A model generated the notes under the pieces. That model was given only the letters and a program-made list of their open reading frames with translations. It did not search any database and was not told the origin of the DNA. This document shows, piece after piece, positions 53,876-62,777 of a DNA stretch of 64,000 nucleotides. Position 1 is the first letter of the stretch. The number at the start of each line of letters is the position of its first letter. A program made the position numbers and the translations under genes. The stretch spans positions 62,001 through 126,000 of the forward strand of contig NZ_CP123961.1 of the NCBI RefSeq assembly GCF_036327415.1, given 5' to 3'. The DNA is from Bartonella grahamii subsp. shimonis (lineage in GTDB: Bacteria; Pseudomonadota; Alphaproteobacteria; Rhizobiales; Rhizobiaceae).

Positions 53876-54805
53876 ATGGCAGTAGAAAGCAAAGGCATAT
53901 TTTCTTATATCGACAATATGTTGATGGAGCCCATTACAGATACAATGGGTAAAGTCATTAACAACCTCTCATCAAGCTTAGGTGCTCCGCTTAAGCTATC
54001 TTGTACAATTTACATTATATTTATGGGGTACAATATCATCTATGGGCGCTCTTCCATGCCCTTATGGGAATTTATAGTAACAACTTTCAAACTCGGCATC
54101 GTTGTTTCACTTGCCACAAACGCTGCTCTTTATAATGCGTGGATCAGTGGTATATTTTTCCATGATCTGCCGAATGCCATTTCAAATGTCACACAAGGAG
54201 CGCATGTGGATCGAAATGTATGGGACAATATGATAAACAAAGCTGGAGCACAGGTTTTGGACGCAGCAAACCAGTACACAGGTCTGACTCAAATGGGGAA
54301 GTTTATTGCGACATGGATTGCTGGTTTTATCTGCCTAGTTGCTGCTATCTTTTTTTGTCTAGTCGGTTTTGTTGTTTCATTATTTGCTAAATTGGGTTTG
54401 TTTCTTGTCATATCAATAGGACCACTCTTCATAAGCCTCTATATGTTTTCCTCAACCAGAAAATTCACAGAAGCATGGTTAGGGCAAGTTGCAAACTTCA
54501 TCATTTTATATGTGTTAGTCGTGCTGCTTGGTGGCTTATATGTTAACATTTCAATGGACGTTTTTTCAGGAGATATTAAAAATATCTTCACTACTTTAAT
54601 TCAGTTCTTGGTTGTTGGTCTTGGTGGTATTCACCTTTTCCTCAGACTCCCTGATATCGCATCAGCTTTAGCCTCTGGGGGGGCTTCTCTTACAGGATCA
54701 GGACCAGTTGCTAAAACAACGGCTCAACTAAGTGGACGAGCTGCTAATGCAGCAACAAGGGGCATTAAAAAACTAGCATCACTATTAAAAAAAGGTCTAA
54801 GTTAA
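53876..54805 (+). CDS. virB6: VirB6-like T4SS inner-membrane channel protein
   Basis: 309 aa. It has at least five hydrophobic segments, including LSCTIYIIFMGYNIIYG, FIATWIAGFICLVAAIFFCL with VGFVVSLFAKLGLFLVISIG, WLGQVANFIILYVLVVLLGG and FLVVGLGGIHLFLRLPDIAS. The TrbL/VirB6 signature GLFLVISIGPLFISLYMF is present. It forms the inner-membrane part of the channel and is the known target of EexN-type exclusion in related systems. Confidence 0.85.
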   Translation: MAVESKGIFSYIDNMLMEPITDTMGKVINNLSSSLGAPLKLSCTIYIIFMGYNIIYGRSSMPLWEFIVTTFKLGIVVSLATNAALYNAWISGIFFHDLPNAISNVTQGAHVDRNVWDNMINKAGAQVLDAANQYTGLTQMGKFIATWIAGFICLVAAIFFCLVGFVVSLFAKLGLFLVISIGPLFISLYMFSSTRKFTEAWLGQVANFIILYVLVVLLGGLYVNISMDVFSGDIKNIFTTLIQFLVVGLGGIHLFLRLPDIASALASGGASLTGSGPVAKTTAQLSGRAANAATRGIKKLASLLKKGLS

Positions 54806-54806
54806 A

Positions 54807-55094
54807 ATGCGGGAATTTAAAAAAATTGGGATTATTTTACCATTTCTCTTTCTCAGTGGCTGTATGTCTTCACCAAACACACTGAAGTCACTCCCAAAGT
54901 GTGATGGATATTCTAAACGTCCACTCAACAGATCAATGTGGAATTGGGAAGGGAAAAAACCCACGCCCACACCAATCATTATCAGTAACAACACCCCTTC
55001 ACCCGTGAAAGAAGGTAAGCTGGAAACGCTTCTGGCACAAAAATTAACGGATGAAGAAATCAAATCTTACAAAAATTGCGGGCAAAAAGCATGA
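54807..55094 (+). CDS. virB7: VirB7-like lipoprotein
   Basis: 95 aa. The signal peptide ends with lipobox LSGC at Cys 19. The mature part begins [20 protein letters not shown] followed by [10 protein letters not shown], a pattern found in VirB7-like lipoproteins, with a second Cys pair that could link to VirB9. The stop overlaps the virB8 start (ATGA). Confidence 0.7.
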   Translation: MREFKKIGIILPFLFLSGCMSSPNTLKSLPKCDGYSKRPLNRSMWNWEGKKPTPTPIIISNNTPSPVKEGKLETLLAQKLTDEEIKSYKNCGQKA

Positions 55095-55762
55095 AAGAAA
55101 AAGACATAGAACAATACATTGCTGAAGCACGCTCGTTCGATCAAGATCGCATGCTCGCCTCACGCCGCACCACCCGCGTCTCGCTTGCCATTGCCGGCAT
55201 AGCCGTTGCAGTTGCAATAATGTCTTCTCTCGCGGTCATCACCCTCACGCCCCTTAAAACCGTGGAACCTTTTGTCATCCGTGTGGACAATTCAACCGGC
55301 ATTGTTGAAGTTGTGGAAGCCCTAAAAGAAGGTCCCACCAATGTCGACGAAGCAATCACACGCTACTTTGCTGCAAAATATGTCCGCTCCCGTGAAGGCT
55401 TCACCACAGAAGAAACACAACACAATTTCCAAACCGTCTCCCTCCTCTCTTCTTCTGAAGAACAGCAAAGATTTGCCAGCTGGTATGGAGCAAGAAATCC
55501 CCAAAGTCCTCAAATTCTCTATAAACACGCTGCCGTTACAATAACAATAAAATCAATCTCCTTTATCAATGACGATGTTGCCCAAGTGCGTTACTACAGA
55601 ACCATCCATGACAACGACAACAACAGAGACTTCATCACCCACTGGGTTGCAACACTTACCTTTGAATACATCAATGCCCCTATCTCTGTCCAAAACCGTT
55701 TGATAAATCCTCTAGGGTTTATTGTTAGTGAATATAGAACCGATCCGGAAGTGGTCAACTGA
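55091..55762 (+). CDS. virB8: VirB8 assembly factor
   Basis: 223 aa from ATG 55091. One transmembrane helix ([20 protein letters not shown]) is followed by the VirB8 periplasmic NTF2-like domain: [55 protein letters not shown] and [20 protein letters not shown]. It nucleates the channel with VirB9/10. It overlaps virB7 by 4 nt. Confidence 0.9.
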   Translation: MKEKDIEQYIAEARSFDQDRMLASRRTTRVSLAIAGIAVAVAIMSSLAVITLTPLKTVEPFVIRVDNSTGIVEVVEALKEGPTNVDEAITRYFAAKYVRSREGFTTEETQHNFQTVSLLSSSEEQQRFASWYGARNPQSPQILYKHAAVTITIKSISFINDDVAQVRYYRTIHDNDNNRDFITHWVATLTFEYINAPISVQNRLINPLGFIVSEYRTDPEVVN

Positions 55763-55764
55763 TC

Positions 55765-56616
55765 ATGACAAAAAAAATTCTTTTTCTCATTCTTAACATC
55801 GCTATTACCTTTTCTTTAACGCCTAGCCATGCCAGTGTTTTTCCCACCCGTGCGCCAAGCGATAGCCGCATTCGCTTTATCAACTATGATGCCTATAATG
55901 TGACAAAAATTATTGGCTCCATACGCTCATCGGTACAAATAGAATTTTCTCCCAATGAAGAAATTGCCCATGTGGCAATTGGCAACAGCGTTGCATGGGA
56001 AGTCGCCCCCGCTGGCAATATTCTTTTCCTCAAAGCAAGAGAAGTCCAACCCATTACCAATCTCCAAGTCGTCACCACAAAGCTTGATGGCTCAAAGCGC
56101 TCCTATCAATTTGAACTGATGATCAAAGATGGGGAAATTTCCTCTGGACAAGAAACATATTTCCTTGTGAAATTTCGCTACCCACAAGAAGAAGCAGAAC
56201 AAAGAAGACTCGCAGCCCTTATGCGACAAGAAAAAAAACAATCCCAGCGTATTGATAATGTCTTCAACGCGTATGAAACCTACGGACCACGCAATTGGGC
56301 TTACACCGCTCAAGGCTCAAGCGTGCTCGAACCCGCCTCCGTTTATGACAATGGCAAAACTACAACATTTACATTTCCAGACAACCAAGAAATCCCTGCC
56401 ATTTACATCGTCAACAATGACGGTACAGAATCGCTGGTTCCCAAAACCACAAGAGGCAACATGGTTATTGTCCATGCCATTAGCGCGCACTTCACCCTAA
56501 GAAAGGGAAAAAACGTCCTATGCGTTTTTAATGAAGCCTATCAACCAAAAGGCACAAATCCAAATACCGGAACAACCTCACCATCTGTTGAACGTAAAAT
56601 TGCATCAGATCTTTAA
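55765..56616 (+). CDS. virB9: VirB9 outer-membrane core protein
   Basis: 283 aa. A signal peptide precedes SRIRFINYDAYNVTKIIGSI, then the N-terminal domain (SPNEEIAHVAIGNSVAWEVA, GNILFLKAREVQPITNLQVV) and the C-terminal domain with NWAYTAQGSSVLEPASVYDN, TTFTFPDNQEIPAIYIVNND and VIVHAISAHFTLRKGKNVLC. It forms the outer-membrane core with VirB7 and VirB10. Confidence 0.92.
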   Translation: MTKKILFLILNIAITFSLTPSHASVFPTRAPSDSRIRFINYDAYNVTKIIGSIRSSVQIEFSPNEEIAHVAIGNSVAWEVAPAGNILFLKAREVQPITNLQVVTTKLDGSKRSYQFELMIKDGEISSGQETYFLVKFRYPQEEAEQRRLAALMRQEKKQSQRIDNVFNAYETYGPRNWAYTAQGSSVLEPASVYDNGKTTTFTFPDNQEIPAIYIVNNDGTESLVPKTTRGNMVIVHAISAHFTLRKGKNVLCVFNEAYQPKGTNPNTGTTSPSVERKIASDL

Positions 56617-56643
56617 ATAAGCGGGAATTGAAGGGGACAACTT

Positions 56644-57816
56644 ATGAGTGATAAACCAATCATCGAAGATCGCGGATCTATTGGAGATGGCAAAAACAAT
56701 AGCGCCAAAACCGCCGGCAAAAAAATAGTTGTCGCAATAGCCTGTATAGGAATCTGCGGCTATGTGCTCTGGAACATCTTATCCACTCCCACAGAACAAA
56801 AAGACACCGCAAAAGCTCATAAAAAACAAGAAAAAAGCTTTCACAACACCCTAGCGCCTTTAGAGCTCGCCCCCTCTGACCCGCGTGCCAACATAGCGCC
56901 AATAACCTTACCACCCCCACAACCACTCGCACCAGAACCCAAAAAAGATGACCCACTACTTGATGCCGCAAGACGTGCCCCTGTTCTCGCTTTTGCCAGA
57001 GGCTCTAAATCTCAATTAAAAGACATCGTCAACACGACTCTCAACCCCCTTGAAAAATTCCATGCCCTTGAAAATCTCGCAAATGCGCAAAATTCTCCTG
57101 CCCTTCAAAACACACAAAATTTTGCAACCCTTTTAAAACCCACCACAACAGAAGAAACAAAAGCAAAACTCATCGGCAATAGAAACTTTATCATCGCCAT
57201 GGGAACCTCTATCCCCTGTATCTTAGAAACGGCATTAAACAGCGACCAACCAGGCTTTGCAAGCTGCATAATCAACCGTGATATCCTCTCTGACAATGGA
57301 CGCGTTGTTTTGCTTGATAAAGGAACCCAAGTCGTTGGAGAATACCGCGGTGGAATAAAACAAGGTCAATCTCGCCTCTTTGTGCTCTGGACAAGAGCCA
57401 AAACCCCAACCGGCGTCATCATTCCCCTTGCCTCACCAGCAACCGACACTTTAGGCAGAGCTGGTTTTGATGGCAACATCAACACCCATTGGTGGGAACG
57501 CTTTGGCTCTTCCCTTTTACTCACCGTTATTGATGGTGTCACAACCACCCTCACCAATAGAATGCAAAAAAAATCCAATAACGCAGGTGCAAACAACTCT
57601 GCGGGCGGTGGTTTTGAAGGCGCAAGCAGCCTTGGAAAAGATACAGCCACCGTTGCTCTTGAAAATCAAATCAACATCCCGCCTACCCTAGAAAAATTTC
57701 AAGGCGAACTCGTCAACATCTTTGTAGCAAGAGATCTCGATTTTTCATCTGTCTATAAACTAGTCGTAAAGAGCAAAAGAAACCGCTCTACTCCCAGCTA
57801 TTCCTTTTTTCATTAA
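56644..57816 (+). CDS. virB10: VirB10 channel scaffold protein
   Basis: 390 aa. A transmembrane helix near residues 27-46 (KIVVAIACIGICGYVLWNI) is followed by a Pro-rich linker and the VirB10/TrbI domain: IAMGTSIPCILETALNSDQP, LDKGTQVVGEYRGGIKQGQS, RLFVLWTRAKTPTGVIIPLA and FDGNINTHWWERFGSSLLLT. It spans both membranes and senses ATP energy. Confidence 0.93.
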   Translation: MSDKPIIEDRGSIGDGKNNSAKTAGKKIVVAIACIGICGYVLWNILSTPTEQKDTAKAHKKQEKSFHNTLAPLELAPSDPRANIAPITLPPPQPLAPEPKKDDPLLDAARRAPVLAFARGSKSQLKDIVNTTLNPLEKFHALENLANAQNSPALQNTQNFATLLKPTTTEETKAKLIGNRNFIIAMGTSIPCILETALNSDQPGFASCIINRDILSDNGRVVLLDKGTQVVGEYRGGIKQGQSRLFVLWTRAKTPTGVIIPLASPATDTLGRAGFDGNINTHWWERFGSSLLLTVIDGVTTTLTNRMQKKSNNAGANNSAGGGFEGASSLGKDTATVALENQINIPPTLEKFQGELVNIFVARDLDFSSVYKLVVKSKRNRSTPSYSFFH

Positions 57817-57833
57817 GCCAATAAAGTCACATT

Positions 57834-58886
57834 ATGCCATCAGCAAAAAATGCAGAACGAGCCTCCATCGTTTTAACAAAATTAAAAATCTTAGATGACT
57901 TCCTTAATAATGAGAATTTATTTGAAATTGTTATCAATCGCCCCGGCGAAGTAATCGTTGAGGGTCCCAATGGTTGGCAAACCCACACAATAAAAGAACT
58001 AACCTACAGCGAACTAGAAGGCATTGCGAAAGTTGTTGCTGCCTACACAACACAAAAAATCAGTGTAGAAAATCCCGTTCTTTCCGCAACACTTCCCAAT
58101 AACGAACGCATACAAATTGTTATGCCTCCAGCTGTTGCAGCCAATACCATCAGCATGACCATTCGTAAACCTTCATCACGCACTTTTTCTCTTGAAAGTT
58201 TACATGAAAACAACCTGTTTTCTGTCGCCCAAAACACCAGTTTCACCCCCGCGCAACAAATGACTGAACGGTTATCCGAACTCTCTGATACAGAAAAAGA
58301 ACTAACAGATCTCTTTATCGCCAAAGATTTTTGCACCTTTTTAGAGAGAGCCGTTATCACACAACAAAATATCTTAATATCTGGAAAAACCGGTTCTGGG
58401 AAAACAACCCTCTCCAAAGCTTTAATTGCAAAAATCCCTGACTATGAACGAATTCTCACCATTGAAGACACGCCAGAACTTGTCGTTCCCCATTCAAACA
58501 AAGTCCAACTTTTTTATTCAAAAGATAACCAAGGCTTAGCAAAAGCAGGCGCAAAAGAACTGCTTGAATCTGGCTTACGCATGCGCCCCGACAGAATCCT
58601 TCTACAAGAGCTGCGTGATGGTACAGCCTTTTACTACATCCGTAATGTCAATTCTGGTCACCCCGGCTCTATCACCACTGTCCACGCCTCAACAGCACTT
58701 GCAGCCTTCGAACAAATGACCCTTTTAGTCAAAGAAAGTGACGGTGGTGGTAATTTAGCACGCGATGATATCCGCGGCTTATTAATCTCGATGATAGATG
58801 TCATCATCCAATGTAAACGCCTCGAAGGAAAATTTCGTGTAACAGAAATCTATTACGACCCCTTCAAACGCCGAGATGCCTTTTAA
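57834..58886 (+). CDS. virB11: VirB11 ATPase
   Basis: 350 aa. Walker A ILISGKTGSGKTTLSKAL, Asp box ERILTIEDTPELVVPHSNKV, the arginine-rich GLRMRPDRILLQELRDGTAF and the His box GHPGSITTVHASTALAAFEQ are all present, so it appears functional. It is the last gene of the virB block. Downstream, where a coupling protein would be expected, lie TA genes on the opposite strand. Confidence 0.95.
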   Translation: MPSAKNAERASIVLTKLKILDDFLNNENLFEIVINRPGEVIVEGPNGWQTHTIKELTYSELEGIAKVVAAYTTQKISVENPVLSATLPNNERIQIVMPPAVAANTISMTIRKPSSRTFSLESLHENNLFSVAQNTSFTPAQQMTERLSELSDTEKELTDLFIAKDFCTFLERAVITQQNILISGKTGSGKTTLSKALIAKIPDYERILTIEDTPELVVPHSNKVQLFYSKDNQGLAKAGAKELLESGLRMRPDRILLQELRDGTAFYYIRNVNSGHPGSITTVHASTALAAFEQMTLLVKESDGGGNLARDDIRGLLISMIDVIIQCKRLEGKFRVTEIYYDPFKRRDAF

Positions 58887-58904
58887 AAAACGACACCACC
58901 CTTC

Positions 58905-59219
58905 TTATGCCAATAGAGATTTTTTAAGAGCACGATTGATCGCTTCTGGTTCATTTTCAATGATTGAAAGCAACAAACGAGAAGAAGTATCTATAGAATA
59001 TCGTCCCTGTTCCCAATCACGAATACGACCTACAGAAAAACCAAAACGTTCCGCAAATTGAGCCTGTGTCAACCCAATATTTTTTCTGATTTTTTTGACA
59101 TCAACATTTGCAGGAATATGGATACCAAATTTGGTGACATCCGCTTCACCTTTAGCATAGGCAAGAGCTTCACGAGCACCCTGTAATATACGAGAACCAG
59201 CTCTACTTGTCTTATCCAT
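58905..59219 (-). CDS. higA: HigA-like HTH antitoxin, duplicate 1
   Basis: 104 aa. An HTH of the XRE class: [20 protein letters not shown] followed by [20 protein letters not shown]. Nearly identical to the protein at 61694-62011. It follows, with a 1-nt overlap, the HigB-like toxin gene at 59219-59560. Probable autoregulator at the TACGG-N5-CCGTA site upstream. Confidence 0.8.
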   Translation of the reverse strand: MDKTSRAGSRILQGAREALAYAKGEADVTKFGIHIPANVDVKKIRKNIGLTQAQFAERFGFSVGRIRDWEQGRYSIDTSSRLLLSIIENEPEAINRALKKSLLA

Positions 59220-59560
59220 TATTTTTCCTTTCGATATTCATTAAGAAGCGCAGTTAAAATTTTCTTTAGCTCATTCCTATCTGATTTTGTCAAATTTCCT
59301 TGAGATGATTTACTGTAAATATCTAAGAGAAACACCGGAATATTTTGACCACCAAAAAAGGTAATAACCCTATATCCCCCACTTTTACCCTTATGCTTTG
59401 TTGGAAATCTAACTTTCCTTGCTCCACCTATACCTTGTATAAGATCACCAGCATTTGGATGAGCAGTAATAAAAGAAACAATATTAAACAATTCTTCAGG
59501 TAATATACCTTCTTCTTTCGCAGAAATTAAATAAGCTGTCGTTTCAATCACTGTTTGCAT
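59219..59560 (-). CDS. higB: HigB-like RelE-family toxin, duplicate 1
   Basis: 113 aa. It carries the signature [20 protein letters not shown], then [40 protein letters not shown] of the RelE/HigB-type endoribonuclease toxins encoded upstream of their antitoxin. A near-identical second copy is at 62008-62349. The pair frames the vbhA/fic module. Confidence 0.8.
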   Translation of the reverse strand: MQTVIETTAYLISAKEEGILPEELFNIVSFITAHPNAGDLIQGIGGARKVRFPTKHKGKSGGYRVITFFGGQNIPVFLLDIYSKSSQGNLTKSDRNELKKILTALLNEYRKEK

Positions 59561-59573
59561 ACATTATTCAATA

Positions 59574-59588
59574 TACGGAATACCCGTA
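59574..59588. promoter_or_regulatory. Operator of higBA duplicate 1
   Basis: TACGG-N5-CCGTA palindrome, 13 bp upstream of the toxin start. The same element with one more base pair per arm precedes duplicate 2 at 62361-62377, so it is conserved with the operon. Confidence 0.65.
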
Positions 59589-59612
59589 ACGATAATGATG
59601 TAAATTAAAAGC

Positions 59613-59903
59613 TCATTTATGATCAGGAAGATTAAATATCCAAATGACGAAACAAATCTTCCATATCTTTAGCCCTGTATATATCTCGCCCTTGTCCCTT
59701 TTCTTGAAAGTTTCAAGCTGTTCCTCATTAGAAATATACATCTCAAACGGCAAGCCTCTTTCATTGACAACTTTTGTCAAAGCAATCCGGATAAAATCAG
59801 ACACCGTAAGTCCTAGACTTGCTAATATTTCATGGGCTTGCTTTTTTAACGTCTTATCTATGCGTGCACGTACAACATCTTTTGAATCTACGACTCCACT
59901 CAT
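59613..59903 (-). pseudogene. RelB/DinJ-like antitoxin with C-terminal frameshift
   Basis: The N-terminal domain VVRARIDKTLKKQAHEILAS, LGLTVSDFIRIALTKVVNE, RGLPFEMYISNE is intact. After about residue 70 the frame shifts, so the encoded end is atypical. A one-base correction would give GRDIYRAKDMEDLFRHLDI, the usual RelB end, stopping at 59632. No toxin partner is present nearby. Confidence 0.65.
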
Positions 59904-59981
59904 AGTAAATCTCCCTTAGTTACCTTCTTATGTATGGCTTAAATGAGTTATAATAACAAGTTTCTAATGTTCTAAACTTCT

Positions 59982-60917
59982 TTATCGCGTAACATCTTTT
60001 GATCTTGCACGCGCTATCGCATTATTTTGCTCCTATTGTCTCTGTTGCAAAAATTTAACAGCCATTTGAAGCTCGTTCACAAGCTTTTTATCTTGAGGTT
60101 GATTTTGGGGTATTGCTTTTGACAAGTCAAAGTCTTGTTTATGAATGGCATCCTGTCCAAAACGCTTATCTAAAGCACTTTGTAGCTTTAAAAACTCTTG
60201 ATTGACCTGCTCTGGTATCTTCGAATAATTATCACGTCCAGCTTCAACATTTTTCATAAAAGTCACGGCTTCTTGTGAAAGTGACGGAACCTCTACTTTT
60301 AACTGTTCACGCTCCCGTGTAACACTATCCATATGTATCTCATAAGAATTCTTATAAAAAGATTGAAGCTCTCTCATAGTAGAAACAGCAAGAAGAACAT
60401 GATAAAGCGCTTCTTTTCGTTCTTTTCCTGTAGATTTGAGTTTATCGATTAAACGATCTGATCCACGCAGCTCACCAGCTCTATCAAGTTCCCTATCCAA
60501 AATATCAGGAAGTTTATCGCCTTTACCCGCTAAAATTGTTTGCTCAATCCTAAACGCAGCCTCTTGCGGATCTTTATAGATAGATGCTAAACGACTGTTT
60601 AATTCCTTAAACATATCAACGTAAGATTTTTTATTTCTAAGAGTGCTTAGCACCTTCTGTTCTAGATTAGAATTATCTATATAAGCAGCAAGGTATGGCG
60701 CTCGTTCTGTTGCTTTTGAAGAAACATTCAAATCTTTTTGTGATTGTTCAACCTTGTGCTCTTGTTTTTCAAGTTTGCTAAAAACTGTCTTTGCTCTCCC
60801 CCAAAGGGTTTCAATCTTTTCTTTTTGTTGTTCCAAGCACTCTTTATTAAGATCAACGTAAGAGGCTATTTTTTCCCCTAAACCTTGAGAAACATTAATC
60901 TCTCTATTCTTTGTAAA
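59982..60917 (-). pseudogene. vbhT: BID secretion domain of vbhT, separated from Fic by a stop
   Basis: In the same frame as the Fic gene, behind the TAA at 60918-60920. The BID-like part shows RELDRAGELRGSDRLIDKLK, STGKERKEALYHVLLAVSTM and RELQSFYKNSYEIHMD. A second in-frame stop (TAG at 60033) cuts off the basic tail (NNAIARARSKDVTR) that ends at 59982; the duplicate fragment at 62.4 kb retains CAG at this site. BID domains direct proteins to T4SS channels. A TTG at 60836 could start translation but has no clear ribosome-binding site. Confidence 0.75.
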
Positions 60918-61505
60918 TTAGGTAAGGTTCTTACGAATAAGCTCAGACAGTAATTCAGAAGTACCATAAAGTGCCTCAATTGATGCCTTTGTCATTTCCT
61001 CTCGTGTGATACCGCCCCAGTTGATATTATAACCAGCTTCACGAGCAAGTTGACCCATAAATTCACGCTGAGTACGTCCATTTCCCTCTCGAAACGGATG
61101 CAACGCATTTATTTCACCCATGTAATATCCAGCCCTCTGGCTAAAGTCATAAGCGCCAAGACCACGCAGATACTGTTCTTTGGCAAGCTTCTGTGTAATC
61201 TTCGGTGCATAGCTTTCAATCTGATGATGATAAGCAAATAAACAACCACCTTTGGTAATATCTATTGAACGGATCTCTCCTGCCCATTCATAGACGTCAC
61301 CAAATAGCTTCTTGTGAATATCTTTCATATGATTAAGATCAAACCTACCCCTAATAGGAGTATGTACAAATTCGAAAGATTTTACATAAGAAATCGTAGA
61401 TTCTACGCGCTGCAGTGTGCCTTTGTCTTTAATACCAAACCGATTATACATCACACCAGTTTCAGCATCAGTATAAGGATCAACGCCCCCTTTATACTTC
61501 ACCAC
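60918..61505 (-). CDS. vbhT: Fic-domain AMP transferase toxin (VbhT Fic part)
   Basis: 195 aa from GTG 61505. The Fic motif HPFREGNGR begins at His 136, the same numbering as in the characterised VbhT. The flap region TKGGCLFAYHHQIE is present, as is the N-terminal GVDPYTDAETGVMYNRFGI. Fic enzymes of this class add AMP to DNA gyrase and topoisomerase IV. It overlaps the antitoxin gene by 14 nt. The in-frame TAA after RKNLT separates it from the BID part. Confidence 0.88.
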   Translation of the reverse strand: MVKYKGGVDPYTDAETGVMYNRFGIKDKGTLQRVESTISYVKSFEFVHTPIRGRFDLNHMKDIHKKLFGDVYEWAGEIRSIDITKGGCLFAYHHQIESYAPKITQKLAKEQYLRGLGAYDFSQRAGYYMGEINALHPFREGNGRTQREFMGQLAREAGYNINWGGITREEMTKASIEALYGTSELLSELIRKNLT

Positions 61506-61680
61506 GTTTTATCCGTTCCATAAGATCCTTGATTACATCACTTGTTTCAAGTTCTCCAATAATAACACGCTCCATTTGCTCAACGACTTTTGGATCTGGT
61601 TCCAATCCCTCTAAACGTTGGCTTGCTAATGCATTTTTAGCAGCAAAGCGACGTTGCTTAATTTCGTCCTCACTCAACAT
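61492..61680 (-). CDS. vbhA: VbhA antitoxin of the Fic module
   Basis: 62 aa. The class I Fic inhibition motif SQRLEG has Ser 20 and Glu 24 at the positions known for VbhA. The helices KNALASQRLEGLEPDPKVVE and IIGELETSDVIKDLMERIKR match the VbhA fold. It blocks ATP binding in the Fic active site. The start of fic overlaps its end by 14 nt, so toxin and antitoxin are translationally coupled. Confidence 0.9.
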   Translation of the reverse strand: MLSEDEIKQRRFAAKNALASQRLEGLEPDPKVVEQMERVIIGELETSDVIKDLMERIKRGEV

Positions 61681-61693
61681 ATAAAATCCTCCT

Positions 61694-62011
61694 TTATGCT
61701 GTTAAAGCCTTTTTAAGAGCACGATTTACAGCTTCTGGCTCGTTTTCAATGACAGAAAGCAATATCTTAGAAGATGTATCGATAGAATATCGTCCTTGTT
61801 CCCAATCACGAATACGACCGACAGAAAAGCCAAACCGTGCTGCAAATTGTGTCTGCGTTAAACCAATATTTTTTCTAATTTTTTTTACATCAACGTTTGC
61901 AGGAATATGAATACCAAACTTTGCGATATCAGCTTCACCTTTAGCATAGGAAAGAGCCTCACGTGCACCTTGTAATATACGTGATCCTGCTTTATTTGTC
62001 TTATCCATCAT
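61694..62011 (-). CDS. higA: HigA-like HTH antitoxin, duplicate 2
   Basis: 105 aa. Nearly identical to 58905-59219: the same [23 protein letters not shown] with [20 protein letters not shown]. It precedes vbhA by 13 nt on the same strand, which may place vbhA/fic under higBA control. Confidence 0.8.
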   Translation of the reverse strand: MMDKTNKAGSRILQGAREALSYAKGEADIAKFGIHIPANVDVKKIRKNIGLTQTQFAARFGFSVGRIRDWEQGRYSIDTSSKILLSVIENEPEAVNRALKKALTA

Positions 62012-62349
62012 TTCTCCTTTCTATATTCGTCTAAGAGTGCGGTTAAAATCCACTTAAGTTCATTTCTTTCTGCCTTGGTTAAATTTCCTTGAGACGATTT
62101 GCTATAAACATCTAAAAGAAAAACCGGAATATCTTTACCACCAAAAAAAGTAATAATCCTATATCCGCCACTTTTACCTTTATGTTTTGTTGGAAACCGA
62201 ACTTTTCTAGCGCCACCCGTACCTTGCATAAGATCTCCGGCATTTGGATTAGCTGCAATAAAAGAAACTATATCAAATAATTCCTCAGGCGATACACCTT
62301 CCTCTTTTGCAGAAATGAGATAAGCTGTTGTTTCAATGACTGTTTGCAT
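62008..62349 (-). CDS. higB: HigB-like RelE-family toxin, duplicate 2
   Basis: 113 aa from ATG 62349; a longer frame begins at 62358. Same signature as duplicate 1 ([38 protein letters not shown]). It overlaps the antitoxin gene by 4 nt. Duplicates 1 and 2 differ at scattered positions and thus are not the result of a very recent event. Confidence 0.8.
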   Translation of the reverse strand: MQTVIETTAYLISAKEEGVSPEELFDIVSFIAANPNAGDLMQGTGGARKVRFPTKHKGKSGGYRIITFFGGKDIPVFLLDVYSKSSQGNLTKAERNELKWILTALLDEYRKEK

Positions 62350-62360
62350 ATATTTCATAT

Positions 62361-62377
62361 ATACGGGATGCCCGTAT
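62361..62377. promoter_or_regulatory. Operator of higBA duplicate 2
   Basis: ATACGGG-N3-CCCGTAT palindrome, 12 bp upstream of the toxin start at 62349, corresponding to the site at 59574-59588. Confidence 0.7.
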
Positions 62378-62410
62378 TATTGTCAAGCAAAAATATAGAT
62401 CACTCTTACT

Positions 62411-62558
62411 TTATCGTATCACATCTTTTGATCTTGCACGCGCTATCGCATTGATTTGCTCCTGTTGTCTCTGTTGCAAGAATTTAACTGCTGTTTGAAG
62501 CTCTTTTATGCGATCTTTATCATGAGACTGTTATTGAGGAATTGCTTTTGATAAATCA
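62411..62558 (-). pseudogene. Fragment of a second BID-gene 3' end
   Basis: The segment repeats the 3' end of the vbhT BID part (59982-60120) and preserves the uninterrupted tail EQINAIARARSKDVIR. It carries its own in-frame stop in place of the Asn in IPQNQ. Its left boundary is fused to the 3' part of higA at about 62560. Confidence 0.75.
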
Positions 62559-62777
62559 TATTTTTTGCATAGCGAGCCAAGCACGTGCTGTGCTTACACC
62601 AGCCATTTCAAGCCTAATAGCAAAATTAGCACTCATAGCGGCTTTTCCATTTAAAACTCTAGAAAGTGCTACATGAGATATACCAAGCCACTCTGCTGCT
62701 TCATTAATGGATAAACCAAGCTCTTTGATAACATCTTCACGCAATAATTCACCGGGATGTAAAGGATTCTTCATCAT
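62556..62777 (-). CDS. higA: HigA-like antitoxin, truncated by fusion
   Basis: 73 aa. HTH of the HigA family: NPLHPGELLREDVIKELGLS, INEAAEWLGISHVALSRVLN and GKAAMSANFAIRLEMAG. HigA proteins usually extend to about 95-100 residues; here the frame ends shortly after ARAWLAMQ where the sequence changes to a fragment of the BID gene. The N-terminal DNA-binding domain is intact. The cognate toxin gene is inactivated. Confidence 0.7.
   Translation of the reverse strand: MMKNPLHPGELLREDVIKELGLSINEAAEWLGISHVALSRVLNGKAAMSANFAIRLEMAGVSTARAWLAMQKI

Noticed and set aside
60033..60836. Relaxase (TraA) C-terminus
   Set aside because: BID domains also occur in relaxases, but this frame is exactly in phase behind the Fic domain and fits vbhT better.
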